Origin: Mastigias papua
Lineage: Eukaryota > Cnidaria > Scyphozoa > Rhizostomeae > Mastigiidae
Assembly: GCA_964019165.1 (NCBI GenBank)
Contig: OZ025272.1
Span: 124,001 to 188,000, forward strand
Direction: 5' to 3'
Length of the DNA: 64,000 bases
The notes beneath the pieces are model-generated. The model did no database searches, was not told the DNA's origin, and saw only the letters and a list, made by a program, of their open reading frames with translations. This document shows, in pieces, positions 1 to 61,354 of this stretch. A program made the translations under genes and the position numbers. Within the stretch, counting starts at the first letter, position 1. Each line of letters begins with the position of its first letter.

Positions 1-298
1 TGAGTTCAAAGGCTGATAGCGCGAAAATCTGGAATCTAGAGTCTGACATTCTCAACTGAGAATCGAAAATTTCTCGATCTGCAGTTCGTCGTGGTTTTAG
101 AGATATATTCAAAACTTTCTCCAAAGCAATGAGGAGCGATTGCTTTTCATTGCTCATTATAGCTTTTCGTTGCTTGTATTAGTTTCCAGATATGCTTCCA
201 TACAGTTAGTTTTGTGCCTCTTTTGGTATTTTGTAGCACTGTAACACCACAACAAGCAATAAAGAGCAACAAATAATTTAATGTAGTGCCATCAGATA

Positions 299-837
299 CG
301 CTTAGATAAAATGCAATTGTACGGAATTCTAAGACCATCAAATACTCTTAGATAAAATGCAATTTTATGGAATTACTGGACATGCACACAAATGGTTCAG
401 TTCTTATCTTGATAATCGAAAGCAGTACTGTAGAATCAATGGCATCGAAATGAATTCTAGCATCGAAAATATTGATATCGGAGTGCCACAGGGATCGTGC
501 CTAGGGCCTCTTCTCTTTCTTCTATACGTATACGGCTAGGGCTACAATGTATGCCGATGACACAGCAATCTCGTATTCTCCTGATACAAGTTATGAACTG
601 AACCTAGTTGCTTTCATGCATTGAAAAATGGCTACAGGGCAATAGGCTTTCCCTTAATGTTGTCAAAACCCAAGCTATGATAATTGGCTCTAAGCCAAAA
701 ATTAAAAAACTAAAGAATAATCGTAGCACACTTCCTTCTTTTAGGGTAGAGGGCGAGGAAATCGACCTAATAAACGAAACAAAACACCTCGGAGTCGTGA
801 TTGATAATTGCCTTACCTGGGAAAGTCACATTACCGC
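299..837 (+). pseudogene. LINE reverse transcriptase remnant, 5' part
   Basis: This is a broken piece of a non-LTR retrotransposon (jockey/CR1-like) reverse transcriptase. In one frame 357-537 carries the palm block GVPQGSCLGPLLF and then a stop. The YADD catalytic box follows in a second frame near 547 (MYADDTAI), and a third frame from about 608 reads IEKWLQGNRLSLNVVKT, typical of the thumb-proximal region. At least two frameshifts and a stop make it inactive. A roughly 44-bp tandem duplication (about 288-332 and 332-376) lies at its upstream edge. The same reading frame resumes at 2859, after an inserted LTR element. Bases 1-298 show nothing I can identify. Confidence 0.85.
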
Positions 838-1679
838 TGTAGTGACATGAAAACATTGTAGGATGAGAAATGTGAATGGCAACAAAGAACTGAATGATGA
901 GTGGCGAGAGTAGCGTTAGTTGTCCTAGCTAGATGTTAGTGGTACTGATTAATGCTACGAAGGGCTACATATACGGTAATAGTTGAAAATATGCGAATAT
1001 ATAATAACAGAAGTTGTACACGAACAATAAAATGAATTAATACGAAGAATAGATACGAAATGTCCAAACATACTATAAAAATGTCAATTTCTGCGGCGGC
1101 CACGATGTGATGTTGTCAAGGTTTTATGTGTTGGATGACCAAGAACCAGCGTGTCGGCGTTCGACGGTTGTAATTTGCGAGGTTTTATGTGTTGGGTCAC
1201 CAGGAACCAGAATGTCGGCGTTCGACGATTGTGTGCGAGGTTTTGTGAGTAGGATCAACCAGGAACCTGAATGTCGGCGTTCGACGAGTGTGTGCGAGGT
1301 TTTGTGAGTAGGATCAACCAGGAACCTGAATGTCGGCGTTCGACGAGTGTGTGCGAGGTTTTGTGAGTAGGCTGACCAGGAACCTTTGCTGTGTTGCTTA
1401 GGCACTACAGTGGGTCGAGTGCGAGTTGCGATGAGCTGCTTGTCTTGCTTGCTTGTTGAAGCTGGATCAACGAAGGATATGCGGGTCACGTCTCGGTCAC
1501 CATTATAGGAACGTGAGATGGTGGATCCTATAAGCTGCAAATGTTCGTTCAGTGACATCCTTCGTTGATCCGTTGATGGCGTATCATTATTTAACGTGCT
1601 GAGGACACGGAGGCAGAGAGAGGATGTCACTGAACGAACATTTGCAGCTTATAGGATCCACCATCTCACGTTCCTATAA

Positions 1680-1697
1680 TGGTGACCGAGACGTGAC
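1680..1697 (+). other. Primer-binding site of the LTR element
   Basis: TGGTGACCGAGACGTGAC directly follows the LTR 3' end (CCTATA plus one base). It differs at about two or three positions from the tRNA-Trp complement used by CsRn1-type Gypsy elements. A mirrored copy lies in the left arm near 1485-1502. Confidence 0.65.
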
Positions 1698-1797
1698 CCG
1701 CATATCCTTCGTTGATCCAGCTTCAACAAGCAAGCAAGACAAGCAGCTCATCGCAACTCGCACTCGACCCACTGTAGTGCCTAAGCAACACAGCAAA

Positions 1798-2060
1798 GGT
1801 TCCTGGTCAGCCTACTCACAAAACCTCGCACACACTCGTCGAACGCCGACATTCAGGTTCCTGGTTGATCCTACTCACAAAACCTCGCACACACTCGTCG
1901 AACGCCGACATTCAGGTTCCTGGTTGATCCTACTCACAAAACCTCGCACACAATCGTCGAACGCCGACATTCTGGTTCCTGGTGACCCAACACATAAAAC
2001 CTCGCAAATTACAACCGTCGAACGCCGACACGCTGGTTCTTGGTCATCCAACACATAAAA
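1798..2060 (+). repeat. Tandem repeat, ~59-bp unit, inside the LTR element
   Basis: About four units of 58-61 bp start at 1798, 1856, 1915 and 1974, with a last partial unit at 2035. Each contains the core CGTCGAACGCCGACA. The inverted arm carries the mirror copy at about 1120-1385. It fills the place where gag would be and has no recognisable coding potential. Confidence 0.85.
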
Positions 2061-2403
2061 CCTTGACAACATCACATCGTGGCCGCCGCAGAAATTGACA
2101 TTTTTATAGTATGTTTGGACATTTCGTATCTATTCTTCGTATTAATTCATTTTATTGTTCGTGTACAACTTCTGTTATTATATATTCGCATATTTTCAAC
2201 TATTACCGTATATGTAGCCCTTCGTAGCATTAATCAGTACCACTAACATCTAGCTAGGACAACTAACGCTACTCTCGCCACTCATCATTCAGTTCTTTGT
2301 TGCCATTCACATTTCTCGTCCTACAATGTTTACAATCCTACACTGCTTTCTCCCTTACGGTTCGAATGCTTCTCATCCGCTTGCATTCTAAGGGGGGAGC
2401 TCT

Positions 2404-2854
2404 TGTAGTGACACGTAAACATTGTGCACATAGGCCATTTCTTACTCAACACCGATTTTCTTCTTTTCATTCATTCACATTCACAACATCACACACCTGG
2501 GACATCACCGTACGTCACTCCTGTCATCAAACACCTGGTCATTCCTCTTCTGTTGTTCTCCACGCAAACATCGCCACACGAATCTATTCACCAATATACT
2601 AACAACAACCTAACCCTTCCTTTACGTAAATCATGTTTATTTTGGGTTGTTCAATGTTTCTGTATATATCCATGTTATCTGTAATGTAAAGTTCAGTCAG
2701 AGTAGAGTCAGAGTACCGTCAACATCAACGTCTCCTCTCTCTGCCTCCGTGTTCTCAGCACGTTAAATCTGATACTCACCAACAACGGATCAACGAAGGA
2801 TGTCACTTATCGAACATCTGCAGTCTATAGGACCCAACAATTCAAATTCCTATA
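2404..2854 (+). mobile_element. 3' LTR of the Gypsy-like element
   Basis: The LTR begins TGTAGTGACA and ends CCTATA, about 451 bp. Its 3' portion (from about 2735) matches, in inverted and direct orientation, the LTR pieces at the centre of the palindrome. A polypurine tract lies just upstream, and the CCGC target duplication follows at 2855. Confidence 0.75.
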
Positions 2855-2858
2855 CCGC

Positions 2859-3480
2859 GCTACAAAGGAAGATCTCCAGAGCAATTGGTCTATTGAATTA
2901 TGCGCGAAATTTTTTTCAAACTGGTACTTTGATAAATTTATATAGAAGCATCACAGAGCCACATTTCAGCTACTGTTGCTCCATCTGGGGCTCTTATGGT
3001 GCTTCAAAGCTAGACATGCTTCGAAAATTGCAGAATAAAGTCGCCAGGATAGTAACAAATAGCCCTTTTGATGCATCTGCAGCTCCTTTGCTCCAGAGAC
3101 TAAGTTGGACATTAGTACAAAAGCTGATAAATAACGAAACAGGTTCTATGGTCTACAAATCTCTCAACTCTCTGGCACCTCAATATCTCAGTGACCTTTT
3201 CGTGAGATTATCCGGGGTACATCCAAGAGAAGTAAGAAACTCTAAAACAGACCTTGCAATACTCATGTCGAGAACTGGCAATGGCCAGAAATCCTTTGCG
3301 TATCGTGGGGCCAGTCCCTGTATATTGAGATGCATTGTGTATATTTATACATCTTTGATTTAATCATATTCCGCTCTTTTTATTGTAAATTTTGTAGTAT
3401 ATAACTTTTTAATCTTGTAAGTATTTTTGCAGGGTCAATTGTACAACAGCATTTAGACTGAATTTGTACCCAGGGTAAAT
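2859..3480 (+). pseudogene. LINE reverse transcriptase remnant, 3' part
   Basis: This continues the LINE interrupted at 837. The frame resumes cleanly and encodes the C-terminal region typical of jockey/CR1 elements: KISRAIGLLNYARNFF, then LYRSITEPHFSYCCSIWGSY, LRKLQNKVARIV and the RTGNGQKSFAYRGA block. After that the usual WN-LP motif is lost by a deletion or frameshift. A 3' UTR-like tail rich in ATGAA-type motifs ends near 3515. It is inactive. Confidence 0.85.
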
Positions 3481-3750
3481 AATTTTGAAATGAAAATGAA
3501 TATGAACCAGATTTAAGGAAACATTTTAATGCCAAAGAACATTTATGACTACAGCATGATTCCCATCAATTGGCAACACAGGGGAATATTAAAGGGAGTA
3601 TGAGGAAGAATGGGGTTCGCGAGCTATACCCCAGGATATTTCTAGGATTATACCCGTTAGATTTTAGGAGAACGCCCTCTCTGAATATAGAGGTATACCT
3701 ATTCCTGAGGGAAACGGTCGAACAAAAATTTCGATGAGATCATTGATACC

Positions 3751-4297
3751 CAAACTGAACTAATAAACTGAACTAACAAACTGAACCAACAAACTGAACT
3801 AACAAACTGAACCAACAAACTGAACTAACAAACTGAACTAACAAACTGAACCAACAAACTGAACTAACAAACTGAACTAACAAACTGAACTAACAAACTG
3901 AACTAACAAACTGAACTAACAAACTGAACTAACAAACTGAACTAACAAACTGAACTAACAAACTGAACTAACAAACTGAACTAACAAACTGAACTAACAA
4001 ACTGAACTAACAAACTGAACTAACAAACTGAACTAACAAACTGAACCAACAAACTGAACTAACAAACTGAACTAACAAACTGAACTAACAAACTGAACCA
4101 ACAAACTGAACTAACAAACTGAACTAACAAACTGAACTAACAAACTGAACCAACAAACTGAACCAACAAACTGAACTAACAAACTGAACTAACAAACTGA
4201 ACTAACAAACTGAACTAACAAACTGAACTAACAAACTGAACTAACAAACTGAACTAACAAACTGAACTAACAAACTGAACTAACAAACTGAACTAAC
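3751..4297. repeat. Minisatellite, 13-bp unit, ~42 copies
   Basis: Tandem copies of AAACTGAACTAAC, with a recurrent T/C variant (ACTAAC or ACCAAC) scattered through the array. It lies about 240 bp beyond the LINE tail. No coding role is seen. Confidence 0.97.
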
Positions 4298-5109
4298 ATG
4301 GTGTGTTTTACCGAATGGAACAGCGATTTACTGTCAAAAGGCAGGATTTACCTACAAAGCACACATAAAATTTGCTGACCTCGCTCTCACCTTAGAGTGG
4401 TATCTTTCAGGTTAATAACTACACGAGCCTCATAATTATCGCATGTAAATAGTAAACATCTTAATTTCCATGGAAACATTCTACTGTGAAAAATAAGACA
4501 CATCGAACTCTCTGTTTCTCATAACATGACTCAATGAGAAGTAAAAAAACACTACTCTGAAACAAACAGGGTCATCTGTCGTTCATTTTAACTCACTACG
4601 ACAGAAGTACAATTCGTAAAATTTTTGAAGGAATTTCCGCTAGTTGGGCAATTTCTCAAAAGCGGCCACAAATACGAGGAGAAACTTTGTGACCACACCC
4701 TGTAGGCGCTCTAAAGTAGGTAACACACGTTTGCAGTGATAATATCACACTATCTTTTTATACTATGCTAGAACAACCCTGAAGAGTATCACTCTTTCCT
4801 TGAAAAAGTTTGTGATTGGTCCCAAACAACTGGGGAAATATTTGACTTTACTTAGCACAACTGAGGAATGCATTTGTCCTTCTGGGTATGTTTCCCCAGT
4901 ATGAAGTTAAAAAACCATCTTGAACAGAACATCTTGAATGAGAAACCTAACCAACGAAGGTTAGACAAAGCATATATCAATCATAGATAATGCTCACTAC
5001 ATATTCATACTTTTCGCTATTCTAGACGCTTATGACGGCTTTCGCTAACTAATGAAGAACACAGGTAAAGTATAACAGCGAACTTACCCATCCAAGCTTC
5101 CATGTTAGA
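4298..5109. other. Non-genic stretch
   Basis: I see no open reading frame, repeat or RNA gene that I can support here. Confidence 0.6.
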
Positions 5110-5520
5110 ATGTGCATTTAAAATTTTCAAGCGGCAAATTTTCTTAAATCCTGGCTCACGCTAGTCGTAAGAATTCGTGAAGTCGGAAACTATCCTGCTT
5201 CTTGCGTGTTTTATGCTGAGTGTGAAAAGGTTGTCACAAGCTAGCCCCGACGTCCCTATATCCCAGTCAAATAGAAATGAGTTTTATAGCCTCGTTCACA
5301 TCTATCATAATTCGAGTAAAAATCGGGGACACTTGGGACGTGACTTTCTCATATAGAATTCCCTTCTATTTGACTAGGACGTCGGGAACGTCGGGGATAG
5401 CTTATATTACAACATGCTCACATTTGTCGTATAACACATAGGAAGCAGGATAGTCACCAACTTCAATGCTAACAGGCTTAAAGAAAATTTGTCCAAATAA
5501 AAGGTGCATAGTGCAAATAA
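5110..5520. repeat. Imperfect foldback (MITE-like) repeat
   Basis: Two long imperfect inverted arms face each other. The left arm carries AACTATCCTGCTTCTTG and then AGCTAGCCCCGACGTCC and AGTCAAATAGAA. The right arm carries the same blocks in reverse complement (AGTCAAATAGAA, AGCTATCCCCGACG, GACTATCCTGCTTCC). Similarity extends outward to an AAATTTTCTT block on both sides. No transposase is present. Target duplications are not clear. Confidence 0.75.
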
Positions 5521-6513
5521 CTGTCATAAAAGTTTAGTATTCATTATCAAATTGCATTGTGGCACAAGTTATTCAGTGTTGTAGGAGACAAAACGAAGAC
5601 GTATCTATCGGTTGTGCGAGAATGCTACAACCCTCTACGAAGTGAGAAATAGCCGGTAAATATGCAGATGCTCGGTAATAACAGTTGAATAATTGTCAAT
5701 ATCACTGATAAAAGATAATAATTATCAGCAGTACAAGGTAATCTGATCAGCAAAATGGCAGAAATGATTATCAGTTGTATAGAGGTAATTTTGTCGGTAA
5801 AATTGGCAACAAACATTATCTGTAATAATGATCATTACTATTTTACTGACAGAGCTACTCTAGTTGGCAAAATGGTAATAATAGTTATTGATAGCACTAT
5901 CGTATTCTTGTCGGCAAAACTGCAGCAATACAGTTGACAATCAATAAATCGAGCCCTCATTGCAACAATTGAAATTGAATTTACTTCGAAACATCGAATG
6001 TTACTGAATGTCACCGGTAATTATCAGTAGTATAAAAGTAGTCTGGTCAGTAAAATGGCAACAAGAATTGTAATTAATAATGATTATTGCCAGTTTTCTC
6101 ATACCCTTGCAATGATATTTCGCATCTATGGTTGGAACCCCTGTAGTAAATACTCAAACAGGTACTAATATTGTAAACGACAAGATTCAACAAAATATGC
6201 GGAAAAAACTCAACGATTGGCCATACCTCATAATTTTTCCAAAATCTGTTGCTGCTAACTTGCTTTCTTACTAACTATCAAGTCGAAAGTTTTACGCTAT
6301 CCCCCCCCCCTTGATAAGGGCAGTCCTTTCTCAACAGCAGGTCCAGTGCTCCACCGTGCAAATTGGTGAAATGAAAAAGAGGTGAAATGCCAGGAATGAC
6401 CAACCCTTAAGCAATTGCTTGAAAGAGTGATCCGACAGCTCAATTAATTTCAAGATAATCAATTTCGCTTAATTAATGCAATCCCAATAGCTTCAATACA
6501 AAAGGACATTACA
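5521..6513. other. Non-genic stretch downstream of SOWAH
   Basis: Degenerate repeats of a TCAGCAAAATGGCAA / TCAGTAAAATGGCAA motif recur between 5640 and 6110, with imperfect inverted copies. No coding feature is recognised. No AATAAA (minus strand) was seen within about 200 bp of the SOWAH stop. Confidence 0.5.
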
Positions 6514-20394
<13,881 letters not shown>

Positions 20395-21124
20395 TTTGCA
20401 TATTCACCACATTCAATTCACCGCCAATGAAATCAAAACAAAACATTAGAAGTGTTATCGCCTACTCATCGTCGTTGAGCGCAAGGTAAATAATAAAAGT
20501 ATGCTCCAGCGCAGTTACTGCATACTTGACTGATATTAGCCTGATGAGTGAAGCTTCAGAGAGGTATAAAAGGGCATAGGGTAAATTAATTTGCTGCAGA
20601 TTCAGGAGGCTTGGGAGGGTGCTGCCCTTCCACTTTTTATAGCAAATATATTTTATTACCCATTTTAGCATCATTTATACCCCCTATATCCCTGCAATTT
20701 TAATTTGTCGATTCTAGTCCTCCCCATTAGAAGTGTTGCCCTGCTGCCCCTATAAGGGTCCTTTTCCCCTTAAATAAATTAGCGAATTCTCCAATACAGC
20801 TAGAAAATTTTCAGAATATCAACGTTTCTCACATGATATCAACAAGTTCATCATTCTTCTTTTTCAAGAATGGGTGTACAGTATCTCTAAATTAAGAGGT
20901 GGCGTTTTCGTAAAACCTAAATGGTGCGTTTCCATACATTTTCTTGGAGACTTCATCCCCACATCCCCATCCTTCTTCCTGTTCACTACCGCCCCTATTC
21001 GGTTTGTAAGAATTCAGCCTGCTCATCATTTCAGTACGTAAGAATGACTACCATAGAATAGAATTTGGAAAGGGTGCCAAATTTGATGACATGAATAGAA
21101 TAGAACTCACATGTTTTCCAATCA
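20395..21124. other. Intergenic, 5' side of SOWAH
   Basis: This holds the presumed SOWAH promoter and 5' UTR; no motif stands out. A TGCTGCCC / GGGCAGCA-rich stretch at about 20580-20760 resembles decayed transposon sequence. No gene is supported. Confidence 0.5.
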
Positions 21125-21300
21125 GTTCTCGGAATTATTAGTGTAAGATATGAAGAACAAGGGCCCTAAACATAATCCCTGAGGAACACCATACTTTGAA
21201 ATAGATTTGCTAGAGCTAGCTCCATTGAAGTAATAGACTGCTCCCTATTGGTCAGGTAGGAAGTGAATCAGTTGTAGCAAGTACCCACGACACCTTATTA
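21125..21300 (-). pseudogene. LINE reverse transcriptase palm fragment
   Basis: On the minus strand the blocks AVYYFNGASSSKSISKYG and GVPQGLCLGPLFFISYT match the pre-catalytic palm of non-LTR reverse transcriptases. A frameshift separates an upstream YLTNREQS block. It is short and inactive. Confidence 0.75.
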
Positions 21301-21739
21301 TTTTATATGGAACCAATGTATAAGGAACCTACAAATATTCAAAGAATTTATAATACTAGACGAAAATTCCCTAAGGAACTTTTCAATTTGAAAAAATTTT
21401 AGTACAGCAAAAAGTCAAGAATTAGGAAGCCGGTTCGACTGATCTGCAGCCCAAACCAGGATATATTGTTTGCCATGCTTTGTGTCAAGTGTTTCATGTT
21501 TCATAGGTCCTAAGTTATCGCTAAGACAAAAGGCAAAATTCAGAACTTTAATGTTTACTTGTGTCTGTACCATATGTAAGGTATTAAATGTGGAGTGAAA
21601 ATTAAAGAACTATTAAGGAACTTTGAGTATTACGATTTGACCATTGGAGGCCCAAAAATAAGAAACTTTTAGAACAAGGCCTTGAGCTAGGTTCCTTACT
21701 GAAAAGCGTGTAGTCATCATGAGCTTCCAGCACTCCCAT

Positions 21740-21990
21740 GAACGATGTAGCAACATTTTATAATAAACTGCCCGCAGAAATCAGAAAAGTTAAGAGTACA
21801 ACAAAATGCTTTACTAAACCCATAAGAACTTACTCATAGAGGCAAAATGACGACTTTTAGCTACGACTTGGACTAACGGATTGTATAAATTTTAAAAGTA
21901 GCTCTATATTGTAAACAAAACAAATTAATTTTAACTGACATGGATTCCCTTATCATTATTAGCATTATCATTATTATTAAAGTAAAAGTC
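21740..21990 (+). pseudogene. LINE C-terminal fragment and 3' tail
   Basis: The plus strand reads FYNKLPAEIRKVKSTTK followed shortly by a stop, matching the fWN-LP-eiR block near the end of CR1/jockey-like ORF2. An AT-rich tail ends in a run of ATTATT repeats around 21955-21980. Its orientation is opposite to the neighbouring RT fragment at 21125-21300. Confidence 0.6.
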
Positions 21991-22186
21991 CGAATAAAAA
22001 CCACAACTATTAAGAACCTGTAACCCAAAAAATTTCAAACTCACATACTACACAAGATGTGAAATTTTGATCATAACTTGCTCAGGAAGAAAACTGGGGG
22101 TTTTCTTTCAAAGGAAATAGCCCATTTCTTAATGCATACTGAGCAGGATAAACTTAGTGTGTTATGAAATGCTACTCAAAATTATT

Positions 22187-22290
22187 TATTCATAGTTAAC
22201 ATAGTGTTTGATGCTGTTTGATGCTGAGATCGTTGCCAATGCTCCAATGATTACAGGAACTACTTTTATCACTTTACAGTTCTATATTTC
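22187..22290 (-). pseudogene. Retrotransposon C-terminal fragment
   Basis: On the minus strand CKVIKVVPVIIGALATIS resembles the 'viPvviGALGti' block that ends many invertebrate non-LTR element polyproteins. It is preceded by KEI and a stop. It is too short to classify further. Confidence 0.5.
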
Positions 22291-22989
22291 CTTCACCTCC
22301 CATCGGGGATGGCGATACCACGTGGCTTTTGTAGGTTGTAGCTCCCGTAAACTTTTACTGAGCTCCCCCCCCCCCATCGCCATTTAAATTTTTGAAGATT
22401 TTTTGTGTACTGTTAACACTTTCATAATTTGCACTTCATTTCACTTCAATTCATTTACGGGGGGGATACCTTTCAGCCGAAGGTGATACTTCAGTATTCA
22501 TTTACTGTATTGCCATCTCAGTGAGCTCGAGTGGCAGTATTTAAGCAATCATGAAAGGCGTAGTCTATTAATATTTTCTAGCTTCGCTTGCTGTCAACAC
22601 TATCGTTGCATGGCCCCAAGCATTTCTTCCCTGGTACTATCCTTGGTGCTATCCGTGACTCCCACCCCTACTTCAGATCTTGATAAAAGTCTACCTTTTC
22701 AAGTTCATCTCAATCACTTGCGTGTCGAATGGGCATGACACATGAATTATTGCTAAGTTCGTGTTGCCCAGAACTACTATATATGGTCTTGTGTGAGTTT
22801 TGCGTATCAAATTAAAGGGATTGGATAATAAATGACAAATTTATTATGAAGCTTTTGCCAACAGGAGGTTTAAAGACCGCTGTACAAAAGATAAGAACTA
22901 GACAGTTTGGTTCAACAAGGAGCAACATGGTACTGTGCGTTTGGCCAGGCTTCTAAACTCTACATTGGCATTCGTAGTGACAAATTTAA

Positions 22990-22995
22990 TTTATT
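22990..22995 (-). promoter_or_regulatory. Candidate OPLAH polyadenylation signal
   Basis: AATAAA on the minus strand (TTTATT on plus), about 100 nt beyond the OPLAH stop codon. Confidence 0.5.
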
Positions 22996-23093
22996 ATGAG
23001 CAATATGGGTTATAGGCCTAGTTCACTTTGAGATGGAATTTTCCTGTAAAATCGTCAAAAGCTGAAATAATTGTTCTGATGTTTATACACAGT

Positions 23094-48165
<25,072 letters not shown>

Positions 48166-49804
48166 ACCTCTACAGTCCATAACTGCCTTGTACTGCAGCA
48201 ACAGTCTTTACTATCAATGATTTGACTGCGTTCCTCCTCAAACAGGGGTAGTTCATCAAGCTGCTGGGACAACCTTACACCTTGTTTACTGATTGATCAC
48301 TTGCTCTAGCGGGTTGCGTGTCGTTGTGGGCACCCTGTATTAAGTTACAAGGGAACCAAACACAAATGACTATTATACAACTTACTCTTGGATTCCTAAT
48401 AAACGGGGGGGGGGGGTCTTAAACGAAGGAATCGGAAATATTTCTAAAATCTAATAAACGGGGGGAGCGTCTTAATTAAAGGGGGAATGGAAATATTTAT
48501 AAAATATAGTGGCAATTTAACTGTTTATTGTCTGTTTATTGTGCTTCTGACAAACATCAAAAGAGACCATGAATTGGTGAAAGAAACAATATCACCTTGT
48601 GAAAAAAGAAAATTTCTTTTCTCAAGGAAAAAATCTCCGAACCATTTTTCATTCCTTAAAATTTAAGTAAGAGCGGGGGTCCTAATAAGCTCCGAGGGTC
48701 GTAAAAACATGAAAAATTAATAAGCGCCCCCTCCCGTTTATTAGGAACCTAAGAATATGCTCTTTCTCTGTCAAACACCCCTCACTAACAGATGCTCCGT
48801 GCAAATGAAACAAATTATGTTTTGAATAACCTACCTTCTTTATTAAATGCTCGTCTCAAAATCTACGAAATTGTATGCATGTTTATTGGAGAATATACGT
48901 TAATTATATGGAAATGCAAGTTAGCCAAAAGGCATGTAACACTTAATAAGTTCAGCGTTATCTTTGCTGATTTTTAATTTGGAAAGTTCTACTCATCTTT
49001 TGACCAGAGTAAAATTGTTCCGACATGCAATGGACAAATTGTGGATTTGAATTAAATTTACTACGCTCAATGCTACTGCAAAATTCATCTTTCATCGAGT
49101 AAATAATCTGGTTCATCGAGTAAATAATCTGGCTCATCGAGAAAATAATCTGGTTTACAAAATAAGGAAGTTAACTTGCCAAACATGGTATCAAGTCGCA
49201 TGAGCGTAGGGATCTTTAGATTTATGGGGCTGCGAACTGTCTGTCCGAATCACTGATCTGTTGCCCGAATGAATATCCTAGCCTGATCTGCAGCTACCTT
49301 TGAGAAAACTATTGCTTTTCTGATGAAGTTGCATTGCCTCGAAGGGAGGGACTGGGGAAATGCTTCGCAGTTCTCTCCAGAATAAAAGTTTCCTTTGCTA
49401 TTTCATGTCATTGCTCATTCTAACCTTCTAGTCACGTGTTTTATTCTACGGAAGTGTACTGAGGGGCTTGGTTCTAACAAGGGTATGGCTTGCAAAAGCC
49501 TTCTTCTTCCAGTCCATGGTGGCTGGCCCGCCCTTCAATAGAGTTTGAAAGCATTATATACGTCGATAAATTTATTTGTTTGTTGTAAAACGATATACAA
49601 ACCAAAAGTAACTGTTACAAAGTTTCAAGAAGAACTAACATATGATAACACATATTACATTGAACACTTCTATATCCATCATGGTACATACACCACGATA
49701 TCAATGTTTGCTTTCGATTTAGTACTGTCTCATTGCAATCAAAGCAATCAAAGCAATCAAACTGTTATATGCAAAATCTATATGGCAATATAGAAACACT
49801 ATGT
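48166..49804. other. Intergenic, OPLAH promoter side and RECQL4 3' side
   Basis: This spacer should hold the OPLAH promoter and 5' UTR and the RECQL4 3' UTR. A minus-strand AATAAA at 49571-49576 lies ~230 nt beyond the RECQL4 stop and is a possible polyadenylation signal. Short repeats of ATCGAGTAAATAATCTGG occur at about 49095-49150. No gene is recognised. Confidence 0.5.
48386..48754. mobile_element. Foldback MITE with TTCCTAATAAACGG ends
   Basis: The left end TCTTGGATTCCTAATAAACGG and the reverse complement of the right end TTCTTAGGTTCCTAATAAACGG are near-identical inverted repeats about 370 bp apart. G-rich and C-rich tracts follow inside, and an internal direct repeat of the AATAAACGGGGGG end occurs near 48450. 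Similar AATAAGCGGGGGG ends occur at about 15750 and 16090. Target duplication not identified. Confidence 0.72.

Positions 49805-61354
<11,550 letters not shown>

Larger units (their letters stand above)
851..2331. repeat. Large near-perfect inverted repeat (710-bp arms, 61-bp loop)
   Basis: The left arm 851-1560 is the reverse complement of the right arm 1622-2331, with very few differences (for example GGATGAG against GGACGAG near the outer end). The spacer 1561-1621 is a piece of the LTR 3' region in antisense. Each arm holds one copy of the element interior, the PBS and the LTR 3' end. The open frames seen on both strands here are mirror images of each other and do not look like protein. 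Confidence 0.92.
838..2854 (+). mobile_element. Non-autonomous Ty3/Gypsy-like LTR element with palindromic interior
   Basis: The element sits inside the LINE and is flanked by a 4-bp target duplication CCGC (834-837 and 2855-2858). A full 3' LTR lies at 2404-2854, starting TGTAGTGACA. A polypurine tract (2390-2399) lies just before it. A primer-binding site (1680-1697) resembles the complement of the tRNA-Trp 3' end used by CsRn1-type Gypsy elements. The 5' LTR is not intact: only its first ~22 bases (838-859) remain, and they run into an inverted copy of the interior. No gag or pol reading frame is present, so it would depend on an autonomous relative. The Gypsy assignment rests on the LTR ends, PBS, PPT and TSD size, not on protein. 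Confidence 0.8.

Noticed and set aside
1107..2075. Open frames of 66-168 codons on both strands
   Set aside because: They are mirror images across the palindromic LTR element and consist of its tandem repeats; no protein-like features.
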